DNA of 44,872 bases from contig CACDIC010000011.1 in the NCBI GenBank assembly GCA_902552805.1, forward strand, positions 1 through 44,872, in the 5' to 3' direction. Position 1 is the stretch's first letter. Every line of letters begins with the position of its first letter. Below are positions 27,113 through 34,913 of the stretch, one piece after another. The position numbers and the translations under genes are program-made. This stretch comes from an uncultured Pelagibacteraceae bacterium. GTDB taxonomy: Bacteria; Pseudomonadota; Alphaproteobacteria; Pelagibacterales; Pelagibacteraceae. The notes beneath the pieces are model-generated. The model was given only the letters and a program-made list of their open reading frames with translations, had not been told where the DNA came from and ran no database searches.

Positions 27113-28309
27113 TTAATTGTTATTTTTGGCTCTTTTCCTTGCAATGAGTTGCGTTAAAGAGTCTACCATTGTATCTGACGCTTGGAAAATATCTACATTT
27201 CTAAACTCATGAGAAAGATTTTTTTCAGGATTAGTTTTATCTTCAATAACAATTCCTTCATCTGGAGAATTATTTTTAATATAAATTAATAATAACCAGT
27301 CATCATCTTGTGACTCATCCCATTTAATAAAAACTTCACCAGTTTCAAATCTTCTGTCTATACAACGAAAAATAGACATGTCGCGGGTGATATGTCTTTT
27401 ATTTAACTGAAATACTAGGCTACTTGCACTTCTGTAAAAACTTTCTAATGCAAATTCAATTTTTTGTCTTGCTAAAGTATATTCTTTTTCTTTTTCTAAT
27501 AAGGTTTCTCTATCTTCATCACCTTGAAGTTTAACCCCTAATGCTTCAACCCTTTCTTTAATTTTTTGATCTCGAAGTAATCGATATTTTTCCTTAAGTT
27601 TATCAATTCTTTCTTGTAAACCTGCATAGTCTTCTCTTTTTTCTTTTAAAGAAATTTTCTCAAGTTTTTCTAGTTCCTTGACTTCTCTAATTCTAAATTT
27701 TTCAATTTGTTTATCTAGTCTTAATTGTTTTAAAAACTGTTTTTGTTTTTCAGCTTGCTCAATTCTCAAAAGTGCTTGCTCTTTTCTTAGGAATAATTTT
27801 ATATCTTTTACTCGTTGTTTTTCTAATCTAGCTTCTTCTTTAAGTGTTTGTTCTTTTAGTTTAACCCTGAGAGCTTGTTCTTCCTCTTTTTGTTTAGCCA
27901 ACTCAATTTTTTCTGCCCTCTCTCTTTCAATTTTTTCTATCTTAATTCTTCTTCTTTCATCACGCTTTAAAACTTTATAACTTGAAATTGTTTCTGAAAT
28001 TTTATCAAAAAAACCTTGAATATGTTTTTCTAAACTAAAATTAAATTTAAAATTGAATTGAGGTTTCAGGGATAGCTGTAATTTAACTAATTTTAAAACT
28101 ATACTTTCGTTTTGGGTTTTTTTAATTTGTTTTAAATAATTAGTTTTTTTTAATTTTTTAACCTTATTTTTCCTTTTTTTGATAATTCTTTTTTTTTTGA
28201 ATCTTTTAACAACCCTTTTAGTTTTTTTACTTTTTCTTCGAAACTTATAAGATTTGGCTTTTTTTAATACTTTTCTTTTTTTTTTTGATTTTTTTTGTTT
28301 TTTTTTCAT
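27113..28309 (-). CDS. Lysine/arginine-tailed coiled-coil protein, unknown
   Basis: A 398-residue protein I do not recognise. Residues 1-58 are almost solid Lys/Arg (KKKQKKSKKKRKVLKKAK...), much like a histone H1 or ribosomal-protein tail. Residues about 110-290 form a long charged, Glu/Lys/Arg/Leu/Gln-rich helix with heptad character (ERERAEKIELAKQKEEEQAL). Residues about 290-398 look like a folded domain with hydrophobic strands (GEVFIKWDESQDDDWLLLIY) and a conserved-looking Arg-Cys-Ile-Asp. There is no signal peptide or membrane segment. Binding to DNA, RNA or membrane lipid through the tail is possible; this is inference. It is transcribed toward a small membrane-protein gene. Confidence 0.75.
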   Translation of the reverse strand: MKKKQKKSKKKRKVLKKAKSYKFRRKSKKTKRVVKRFKKKRIIKKRKNKVKKLKKTNYLKQIKKTQNESIVLKLVKLQLSLKPQFNFKFNFSLEKHIQGFFDKISETISSYKVLKRDERRRIKIEKIERERAEKIELAKQKEEEQALRVKLKEQTLKEEARLEKQRVKDIKLFLRKEQALLRIEQAEKQKQFLKQLRLDKQIEKFRIREVKELEKLEKISLKEKREDYAGLQERIDKLKEKYRLLRDQKIKERVEALGVKLQGDEDRETLLEKEKEYTLARQKIEFALESFYRSASSLVFQLNKRHITRDMSIFRCIDRRFETGEVFIKWDESQDDDWLLLIYIKNNSPDEGIVIEDKTNPEKNLSHEFRNVDIFQASDTMVDSLTQLIARKRAKNNN

Positions 28310-28338
28310 TTCTGAGAAGAAATGATTCTATCAATAAT

Positions 28339-29526
28339 TTATTGATAAATATAGTCTCTAGTCACAGGGGTTGATCTATAATTTTTAGTGAGTTGAAATT
28401 GATAAACAACTTGATCACCCCACTTAAATGCCATTTCACAACCAGCGAGATAAAACTCCCACATTCTAAAAAATTTTTCATCGAACATTTGGATTATTTT
28501 ATCTTTATTTTTTAAACAGTTTTCTTTCCAGTGTCTTAAAGTATGAGCATAATGAAGTCTTAAAACTTCAATGTCGGTTACAATTAAGCCAGCTTTTTCA
28601 ATAGGATTCGTTACTTCACTTAAGCTTGGGGTATAACCACCAGGAAAAATATATTTTGTAATCCAAGGATGAGGATCTCTTGGTGGGTTAACAGACCCAA
28701 TAGTGTGAATTAACGAAACACCATCATCTTTCAACAATTTTTCAATTTGTTTAAAAAACTTTTTATAAAATTTCCTTCCAACGTGTTCGAACATGCCAAC
28801 ACTCACTATTCTATCAAATTTCTCATTCAGCTCTCTATAATCCATCAGTTTAAATTTTACTTGGTTCTGTAAATTCATTTCTTTTGCTTTTTGATTACAA
28901 TAGTTTAGTTGATTTTCTGATAGGGTTATTCCTGTAACTTCACATTTAGCATTTTTAGCAATATCAATTGCTAATGACCCCCAGCCACATCCTATGTCTA
29001 AAACTTTTTGGTCAGGTTTAATATTTAATTTTTTAATTATATGTTGAATCTTATTATTCTGTGCAGTTTCAAGACTATCATTTTCATTTTTAAAATAAGC
29101 ACATGAATATTGTCTTTTAGGATCTAAAAACAAATCATAGAGATCATCTTTGATATCATAATGATGTGAAACATTCATTTTAGATTTTTTGATAAAGTTA
29201 AAATTGGTAAGATATCGGTAAGACCCTCTTAGTTTATTTAAAAGATAACTAAAAATGTTTAACTCGTTTCTTCCAATGTTCATCAATGCTAGATCTAAAA
29301 AATCTGTAAGAGATCCATTTTCGATAACAATATCTCCATTTGTATATGCCTCCCCAAAGTAAAGATCTGGATGGAATAGTAATTTATAATGAAGTTTCTT
29401 ATTTAGAATTTTTAATTTAATAGGATCGTCAGTTGGCTGACCAATAATATAATCCTTGGAGTCAGCGTCGGTCAGGATAAACCCTCCTTTTTTAAATACT
29501 TTATTAAGAAATCTCGCTAAATACAT
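28339..29526 (-). CDS. cfa: Cyclopropane-fatty-acyl-phospholipid synthase family methyltransferase
   Basis: A SAM-dependent enzyme that adds a methylene group to unsaturated acyl chains of membrane phospholipids, or a close homologue with another product. Counting from the longer possible start at 29556, QYSCAYF with the family's active-site Cys is at residues 149-155 and the SAM motif DIGCGWGS at 187-194. VSVGMFEHVG and the C-terminal WEFYLAGCEMAFKWG complete the family pattern. I prefer the start at 29526 (MYLARFL), which begins one base after the stop of the upstream DapA-like gene; the longer form would overlap it by 29 bases. Confidence 0.9.
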   Translation of the reverse strand: MYLARFLNKVFKKGGFILTDADSKDYIIGQPTDDPIKLKILNKKLHYKLLFHPDLYFGEAYTNGDIVIENGSLTDFLDLALMNIGRNELNIFSYLLNKLRGSYRYLTNFNFIKKSKMNVSHHYDIKDDLYDLFLDPKRQYSCAYFKNENDSLETAQNNKIQHIIKKLNIKPDQKVLDIGCGWGSLAIDIAKNAKCEVTGITLSENQLNYCNQKAKEMNLQNQVKFKLMDYRELNEKFDRIVSVGMFEHVGRKFYKKFFKQIEKLLKDDGVSLIHTIGSVNPPRDPHPWITKYIFPGGYTPSLSEVTNPIEKAGLIVTDIEVLRLHYAHTLRHWKENCLKNKDKIIQMFDEKFFRMWEFYLAGCEMAFKWGDQVVYQFQLTKNYRSTPVTRDYIYQ

Positions 29527-29527
29527 C

Positions 29528-30412
29528 TCAAGCTGCCAATTGTGATTTTGTTTCAAAATTTAAATCTTTTAAACTCTGCAAAAGATTTCTCTCATCAACT
29601 TCGCTAAGTAAACTTAAAGGTGGTAATAGATTTCCATAAATTTTGTTCTCTTTTGAAAACAAAGTATGAAGAGCTGAAATTAAATTATATTTTTCAAAAG
29701 TATTTCTGACATTAACTAATTTTTGGTTTAAAGAATGATCTTTCTTTTCTTTAAAATCATCGTAAACTTTTCGAGCTAATTGAGATGTAGCATTGCAAGT
29801 TGCAGTAATAATTCCTGAACAACCGCTTTCTAATCCTTTAAGTAATTTTGACTCTGAACCTGGCATAACTGAAAAATTTTCCAACTTTAGCTTTTCAAAT
29901 AAATTGTAAGAACTATCCTTCACACCTACAATTTGATCAGGAAATTTGTGAACCAATTTTTCCACACATTCAATACTAAATTTATATCCACACAATTTTT
30001 CAAAATTATAAAGTATAATTTTAGACTCTGGTACTGCATCAATGATTTTTGTGTAAAAGTTTATTACATCCTTGTCTTGATATTTATAATAAGCTGGTGG
30101 CATGATTAAAAATTTTTTAAAGTTTAGAGAAACCGAAATTTTCATTAAATTAATTGTTTCATTTAAAGAATTTAATCCTGTTCCAATTAAATGTTTTTCT
30201 TTGTATTTACTTTCTGAAAGGTGATTTAGTAATTTAATCTTTTCAACGATAGGAATTAATTGCGCTTGGCCAGTGCTTCCAAATATTGCAGTGCCATGAC
30301 AACCTTGGTCAATTAAATTTTCTGCATGTGATATAGTTTTTTCAATATTTAAGCTCAAATCAGAGTTCAGAACTGACATCGAAGCTGCATATATCCCACT
30401 TATTTTTGTCAT
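29528..30412 (-). CDS. DapA/NanA-family class I aldolase
   Basis: A 294-residue (beta/alpha)8 barrel of the dihydrodipicolinate synthase family, which uses a Lys Schiff base to add or remove pyruvate-like units. The Schiff-base Lys165 lies in GVKDSS, the partner Tyr135 in ILYNF, and the substrate loop GSTGQ at 45-49 replaces the usual GTTGE. The departure in that loop, and a location away from lysine genes, suggest it is not the housekeeping DapA but a lyase or synthase for another 2-keto acid. It is followed at once by the cfa-like gene. Confidence 0.82.
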   Translation of the reverse strand: MTKISGIYAASMSVLNSDLSLNIEKTISHAENLIDQGCHGTAIFGSTGQAQLIPIVEKIKLLNHLSESKYKEKHLIGTGLNSLNETINLMKISVSLNFKKFLIMPPAYYKYQDKDVINFYTKIIDAVPESKIILYNFEKLCGYKFSIECVEKLVHKFPDQIVGVKDSSYNLFEKLKLENFSVMPGSESKLLKGLESGCSGIITATCNATSQLARKVYDDFKEKKDHSLNQKLVNVRNTFEKYNLISALHTLFSKENKIYGNLLPPLSLLSEVDERNLLQSLKDLNFETKSQLAA

Positions 30413-30462
30413 AATAAAAATTTATATAAAATATAAATATTAGTAAAGTTTATAAATCGAAT

Positions 30463-31425
30463 ATGAAAATACTAGCTGTCCAAAATAGAATGGGTATTGG
30501 CGATACAGTAATCTTTTTACCCTTTATTAAGGCAATATCAAAAAAATACAATTCACCAGTAAGTCTCCTGGTAAGAGAAAATTCGAAAGCGACAGAGTTC
30601 TTACATCAAACTAATTACATTAATAAAATTCTTATCTTAGAAAGAGATAAAAAATTAAGTAATAAACATGGTGGTTTTTTTGGAACTTTAAATTTAATGA
30701 AAGAATTAAAAAAACAAAGTTTTGATAAAATTTTTATTTTTAATTCTTCTCTTAGATTTAATATAATAGCAAAATTATCAGGAATAACTGAAATTTATCA
30801 GTATCCATTATTTAGTAAAACTGACCAGCACATTATCAATACTCCAAAAAAATTTTTAAAAGATAAATTAAATATTAAAGAAATTGAAGATCCTGAAATA
30901 CATATTGATGATGAAACTATTTCAAAATCAGTTGAAAAATTTAACATTGATAGAAATAAAATTAATATACTCTTAGGAATTGGTGGCTCAGGCCCAACGA
31001 AAAGAGTTCCCTCAAGAATATTTATTAATTTTATGGAAAAAATTTCAAAAATTAAAAAATGTAAGTTTTATCTTGCCACCGGTAAAAATAGTGATGAGCA
31101 AATTATTCTTAATGAAATACTTCAGTCTAAATTTAAAGACGCATGTTTACCTTTAGATAATTTATCGATTAAAGAAATTTTGCCGATCATAAAAAACTGC
31201 AATCTGTCTATTTGTAATGACTCAAGTTTTAGTCACTTATCTGCGGCATTAGGGACTAAAACGATAACTTTGATGGTTGATACTCCAATTATTTACGGAA
31301 ATTATAATACTAAAATGTTCCCCGTAATTCCAGATGGTGAGGAAACTGTCAAGCATCATACCTCTGGAAAAGATAGAATAAATCCACAAAAAATATTTGA
31401 TAAAGCTTTAGAGATTCTAAATTAA
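30463..31425 (+). CDS. Glycosyltransferase family 9 (heptosyltransferase-like)
   Basis: A 320-residue GT-B enzyme of the ADP-heptose:LPS heptosyltransferase family. The N terminus reads ILAVQNRMGIGDTVIFLPFI, which parallels the family's R-x-x-x-[IL]-G-D-x-[IV]-x-x-x-P. In the C-terminal half, LLGIGGSGPTKRVP and the nucleotide-sugar-binding NDSSFSHLSAALGTKTITL are visible. It likely adds a sugar to the lipid A-core or a similar glycolipid; whether the sugar is heptose is unknown. Its stop shares the four bases TTAA with the stop of the convergent J-protein gene. Confidence 0.85.
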   Translation: MKILAVQNRMGIGDTVIFLPFIKAISKKYNSPVSLLVRENSKATEFLHQTNYINKILILERDKKLSNKHGGFFGTLNLMKELKKQSFDKIFIFNSSLRFNIIAKLSGITEIYQYPLFSKTDQHIINTPKKFLKDKLNIKEIEDPEIHIDDETISKSVEKFNIDRNKINILLGIGGSGPTKRVPSRIFINFMEKISKIKKCKFYLATGKNSDEQIILNEILQSKFKDACLPLDNLSIKEILPIIKNCNLSICNDSSFSHLSAALGTKTITLMVDTPIIYGNYNTKMFPVIPDGEETVKHHTSGKDRINPQKIFDKALEILN

Positions 31426-31925
31426 GAAATATCGTTCAAAACTATATCTTTTGCTTCATTTACTATTGAGGACAACCTAGCTGTCTCTGGTGAAATATCC
31501 GGATGGATTTTTTTTTGTATTTTAACATAAGCTTTATTTACATCTTCTTTTGTAATTTTTTTATTCACATCTAAATTTAATATTTTATATGCTTCAGTTA
31601 CTGAAATTGAAGATGAGTTATTTAGGTTCGATTGATTAAAAGAAAATCTTCCTGATCTTCTCAATGTTTGAATTAATCTATAAAGCGATATTAATTGAAA
31701 AATAGATAGACCTTTTAATTTTAATAATGCAAGACTAGCTAATGTAAAAGGCAACGTTAATAAAAAACGCCCACCGATGGCAAATAAAATTGCTAATACA
31801 ATAAATCCAAGTATTAATAAAATCCTTAGACCTTTTGATATTTTTTTTGAGGAAATCTTAGTTATAAATTTCAATAGAAAGTATAAAATAGTCAAAATGA
31901 CTAATGTATAAATTATGATATTCAT
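31422..31925 (-). CDS. Membrane-anchored J-domain protein (Pam18/Tim14-like)
   Basis: A 167-residue protein with two N-terminal hydrophobic segments (about residues 3-22 and 33-68) and a C-terminal J domain. The J domain starts SVTEAYKILNL (108-118) and carries the essential HPD at 141-143 in IQKKIHPDIS, then a third helix IVNEAKDIVL. The arrangement, membrane anchor first and a short J domain last, is that of Pam18/Tim14 and its alphaproteobacterial relatives, not of DnaJ, which has zinc and substrate domains. It should recruit DnaK to the inner membrane. It diverges from oligopeptidase B with 16 bases between the start codons. Confidence 0.8.
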   Translation of the reverse strand: MNIIIYTLVILTILYFLLKFITKISSKKISKGLRILLILGFIVLAILFAIGGRFLLTLPFTLASLALLKLKGLSIFQLISLYRLIQTLRRSGRFSFNQSNLNNSSSISVTEAYKILNLDVNKKITKEDVNKAYVKIQKKIHPDISPETARLSSIVNEAKDIVLNDIS

Positions 31926-31941
31926 ATAGTTCTTCTTTTTT

Positions 31942-34017
31942 ATGAAGGTACCACAACTTAGAAAAAAACTGGAAATAAAATCTTGTCACAACACGAGTTG
32001 GGAAGATAATTACAGCTGGATACATCAAAAAGATATTCTTGAAGTCTTAAAAGACAAAAATAAATTAAATCCAGAAGTAAAAAAATACTTAATTGAAGAA
32101 AACAATCATACTAACTATCATCTTAAAGATACTAAAAACTTACAGAAAAAACTCTTTGATGAAATAAAGGGAAGAATAAAATTAGATGATGAGTCTCTTC
32201 CTTTTAGAGATCACACTTATGATTATTGGACAAAAACCACAACCGAAGGAAATTATTCTATCAAACTCCGTAAAAAAATTAATACAGATAATGTTGAGGA
32301 AATTTGGAACGGAGATAAAGAAAAAGAAAAATTAGGCGTTGAATATTTTGGAGTGGGAGATTTAGAAGTAAGCCATAACGATAAGTTACTTGCATATTCT
32401 CTGGATACCAAAGGATCAGAGTATTACAAAATCTTCATAAGAGATATCTCAACAAATAAGTTGGTCACAAAAGAAATAATGGATACATCTGGCAGTCTTA
32501 CTTTTAGTCTAGACGATAAATATATTTTTTACTCAAAATTAGATGAAAATCATCGTGCCCGAAAAATATATAGACATAAAATTGGAGACCATTTAAGTGA
32601 GGATTATTTGGTTTTTGAGGAAAAAAGTGAAGCTTTTACAGTTGGAATAAGCTTAACCTCTGATGAAAAATATTATCTAATAACAACTTCTGATCACAAC
32701 ACATCAGAGCAATACTACTTTGGTGTTGATGAAATAACTCCAAAACCAAAATTAATCATTAAAAGACAAAGAGGAATTTTATACTCTATAAATTCTTGGG
32801 CTAACAATTTTTACAATCATACAAATAATGATGCTGAAGATTTTAAGATTGATATCTCTTCAAGCTTAGAAAACCAAAATTGGAAACCTTTTGTGCCTTC
32901 AAAAAATGAGGTTTTAATTGGTGGTTGTGTGTTTTTAAAAAATTGGATAATTCGATCAGAAACTTCTGATGCATTAGATAAGTTATTCATAAGAAATATA
33001 TCAACAAATTTTGAGGAAGAATTAATTTTTTCAGATGAAAAAGTATACGTACCAAATATTTCTCTCAAACAAAAAGATCGAAACACAGACGAAATTTACC
33101 TTGGATATTCATCGCCGAAAACTCCTTTAAGAGTTTATTCATATAATCTTTCAGATAAATCTAAAAAATTAGTAAAAGAACAAGAAATTCCATCAGGCCA
33201 TAATTCAGAAGATTATATTGTAGAGAGAATTGAATATAAATCTCATGATGGAAGAATGGTTCCTTTAACAATAACAAGACATAAGAAAACTAAGATTGAT
33301 GGAACTGCAAATGTCTTATTGTACGGTTATGGTTCATACGGAAATTCAATGAGCCCTAGTTTTTCATCTACACGTTTGAGTTTGATCAACAGAGATATCA
33401 TCTGGGCTACAGCCCATATTAGAGGTGGAATGGAAAAAGGTATGAAATGGTGGAAAGAGGGAAAATTAACAAACAAAAAAAATACTTTTGAGGATTACAT
33501 TTATGCAGCTAAATATTTAATTGAAAAGAAATACTCTTCAGCTGGTAAGATCATTGGTATGGGTGGATCTGCAGGTGGATTATTAATGGGAGCAGTGGTA
33601 AACCAATCTCCAAAATTATTTTTAGGGATTATAATGGCAGTTCCATTTGTTGACTCTTTAACTACTAACCTTGATCACTCTCTACCATTAACAGTTGGTG
33701 AATTTGATGAGTTTGGTAATGCCAAAGATAATAAAGATCACTTTGATTATATATTTTCTTATGCTCCTTATAATAATATAAAAAAAATGGACTACCCTCA
33801 TATGTTAATTACCACTAGTTTAAGTGACAATAGAGTATTGTTTGATGAGCCTGCTAAATTTACTGCCAAGCTAAGAGACTTAAAAACAGATAATAATTTA
33901 TTACTTTTAAAAACAGAAATGGATGCAGGTCATGGTGGAAAATCAGGTAGAGATGGCGCTATAGAAGAGATAGCTTTAGACTATGCTTTTGCACTAAAAA
34001 TTTCAAAAAAAATTTAA
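31942..34017 (+). CDS. ptrB: Oligopeptidase B (S9A prolyl-oligopeptidase family)
   Basis: A 691-residue serine peptidase that cuts short peptides after basic residues. The N-terminal two thirds is the seven-bladed beta-propeller and the C terminus is the alpha/beta-hydrolase domain. The catalytic triad is visible: Ser543 in GGSAGG, Asp629 in SLSDNRV and His664 in DAGHGGKSGR. Other S9A hallmarks are YGYGSYG and AHIRGG(M)E. There is no signal peptide, so it is cytoplasmic. The oligopeptidase B assignment over prolyl oligopeptidase rests on overall pattern and could be wrong. Confidence 0.9.
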   Translation: MKVPQLRKKLEIKSCHNTSWEDNYSWIHQKDILEVLKDKNKLNPEVKKYLIEENNHTNYHLKDTKNLQKKLFDEIKGRIKLDDESLPFRDHTYDYWTKTTTEGNYSIKLRKKINTDNVEEIWNGDKEKEKLGVEYFGVGDLEVSHNDKLLAYSLDTKGSEYYKIFIRDISTNKLVTKEIMDTSGSLTFSLDDKYIFYSKLDENHRARKIYRHKIGDHLSEDYLVFEEKSEAFTVGISLTSDEKYYLITTSDHNTSEQYYFGVDEITPKPKLIIKRQRGILYSINSWANNFYNHTNNDAEDFKIDISSSLENQNWKPFVPSKNEVLIGGCVFLKNWIIRSETSDALDKLFIRNISTNFEEELIFSDEKVYVPNISLKQKDRNTDEIYLGYSSPKTPLRVYSYNLSDKSKKLVKEQEIPSGHNSEDYIVERIEYKSHDGRMVPLTITRHKKTKIDGTANVLLYGYGSYGNSMSPSFSSTRLSLINRDIIWATAHIRGGMEKGMKWWKEGKLTNKKNTFEDYIYAAKYLIEKKYSSAGKIIGMGGSAGGLLMGAVVNQSPKLFLGIIMAVPFVDSLTTNLDHSLPLTVGEFDEFGNAKDNKDHFDYIFSYAPYNNIKKMDYPHMLITTSLSDNRVLFDEPAKFTAKLRDLKTDNNLLLLKTEMDAGHGGKSGRDGAIEEIALDYAFALKISKKI

Positions 34018-34024
34018 TTTCTCA

Positions 34025-34054
34025 ATCTTGAAAAAACTTAAATCGTTCCTATAT
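34025..34054 (+). promoter_or_regulatory. Heat-shock (RpoH-type) promoter of hsp20
   Basis: ATCTTGAAA (34025-34033) is followed after 15 bases by CTATAT (34049-34054). Written as the alphaproteobacterial heat-shock consensus this is CTTG-N17-CCTATAT, a complete match to CTTG-N16/18-CYTATNT as I recall it. The blocks and their spacing are the same as those before groES at 15492-15521. Transcription should start near 34061, giving a leader of about 53 bases. Confidence 0.75.
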
Positions 34055-34068
34055 AGTTTATGTAGGTC

Positions 34069-34113
34069 GCCTAATGGGGCTTATAAATAAACTTGCTTAA
34101 CAAAGGAGGATAT
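34069..34113 (+). promoter_or_regulatory. Putative ROSE-like RNA thermometer in the hsp20 leader
   Basis: CTTGCTT (34092-34098), loop AACA, and AAGGAGG (34103-34109) can fold into a hairpin that buries the whole Shine-Dalgarno sequence: C-G, U-G, U-A, G/G opposition, C-G, U-A, U-A. The left arm contains TTGCT, the conserved anti-Shine-Dalgarno U(U/C)GCU of ROSE thermometers, and the G/G opposition is also a ROSE trait. A second small hairpin GCCT-AATG-GGGC lies at 34069-34080. Folding is by hand; no energy calculation was made. Confidence 0.55.
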
Positions 34114-34560
34114 ATGACAAGTAAGGATCTATCTATATTCAACTCATTAAGACCATTCTCGATTGGGTTCGACGATATGTTTGATCAATTTGAGAATATG
34201 TTGGGAAATGGTGCGATGACAATGCAATCCAATTACCCACCATACAACATCAGAAAGACTGGTAAAGATAACTACGCTATTGAAGTTGCTTTAGCAGGTT
34301 TCAACAAAAAAGATGTTGAGGTTGAGTTCGAAGATAATTTATTAACTGTAAGAACAAAACGAGTTGATAAATCTGAGGATAAAAATGCTGATGGAGAGAT
34401 CATTCATAAGGGAATATCTCAAAGACAATTTGCTAGATCATTTACAATTGCTGATGACGTTAAAGTAAACGGTGCCGAGCTCAAAGATGGTCTTTTAACA
34501 ATATCTTGCGAAAGAATTGTACCAGAGCATAAGAAGAAAAAACTAATCGAAATTAGATAA
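34114..34560 (+). CDS. Small heat-shock protein, Hsp20/IbpA family
   Basis: A 148-residue ATP-independent holdase that binds unfolding proteins. The alpha-crystallin domain spans about residues 33-135, with YNIRKTGKDNYAIEVALAGF, then DNLLTVRTKR and the strand pair ELKDGLLTISCER. The C-terminal oligomerisation motif is IEI in KKLIEIR. I chose the ATG at 34114 because a strong AAGGAGG lies five bases upstream; an in-frame ATG-like start at 34093 would pass through that site. It has its own heat-shock promoter and a probable thermosensor leader. Confidence 0.96.
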   Translation: MTSKDLSIFNSLRPFSIGFDDMFDQFENMLGNGAMTMQSNYPPYNIRKTGKDNYAIEVALAGFNKKDVEVEFEDNLLTVRTKRVDKSEDKNADGEIIHKGISQRQFARSFTIADDVKVNGAELKDGLLTISCERIVPEHKKKKLIEIR

Positions 34561-34572
34561 GTTAAAGCCTTG

Positions 34573-34597
34573 CTTGCGGGGCAACTAGCTCCGCAAG
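34573..34597 (+). terminator. Strong hairpin after hsp20, terminator-like without a T tract
   Basis: CTTGCGGGGC - AACTA - GCTCCGCAAG forms a ten-pair stem (one G-U pair) between the convergent ends of hsp20 (34560) and a lipoprotein gene (34602). No T run follows on either strand, so it may act as a bidirectional transcription or RNA-stability barrier and not as a classic intrinsic terminator. It is far more GC-rich than its surroundings. Confidence 0.6.
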
Positions 34598-34601
34598 TAA
34601 A

Positions 34602-34913
34602 CTAAAAACATCCTTTTGATGAAAATCCAATTACTACTGAGTTAGTGTCTACCTCAAATTTTCTTTCACAAGAAATACCATATTTTTTTGTTTTATATAC
34701 AAGAACTTGATTTCCTTTTTCGTTCTTAAAATCTTCATCAGGATTTCCTAGATCAATTTTAAGTTCACTGGATAATTGACCTATATATTTACTCAATCTT
34801 TTATTTTCTTGCTCAACAATTTTGTCAGTTTTTTCTTGTACGGTCTGGCATGCAGTGACCATTAAGGAGAAACTAAGTAACAACACGATTAATTTAAAAT
34901 TTCTCATTTTCAT
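34602..34913 (-). CDS. Small lipoprotein, SmpA/BamE-like pattern, unknown
   Basis: A 103-residue lipoprotein with a signal peptide ending in the lipobox VTAC (Cys22). A short coiled region (EKTDKIVEQENKRL) precedes LKIDLGNPDEDF, YKTKKYGISCERKFEVDTNSVV and a final KGC (strands quoted in part). The order 'LGxP ... Y ... C ... V ... GC' resembles small outer-membrane lipoproteins of the SmpA/BamE fold, and the two late cysteines may form a disulfide in the periplasm. The family is not firmly recognised. It converges on hsp20 and diverges from the purine permease gene. Confidence 0.7.
   Translation of the reverse strand: MKMRNFKLIVLLLSFSLMVTACQTVQEKTDKIVEQENKRLSKYIGQLSSELKIDLGNPDEDFKNEKGNQVLVYKTKKYGISCERKFEVDTNSVVIGFSSKGCF

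Noticed and set aside
27678-27980. Antisense open frame of 100 codons over the coiled-coil gene
   Set aside because: It is a composition shadow of Lys/Glu/Arg codons read backwards (Ser, Phe, Leu, Cys).
28130-28310. Dense poly-T tracts on the plus strand resembling terminators or repeats
   Set aside because: They are the complement of the Lys/Arg codons of the basic N-terminal tail of the coiled-coil gene.
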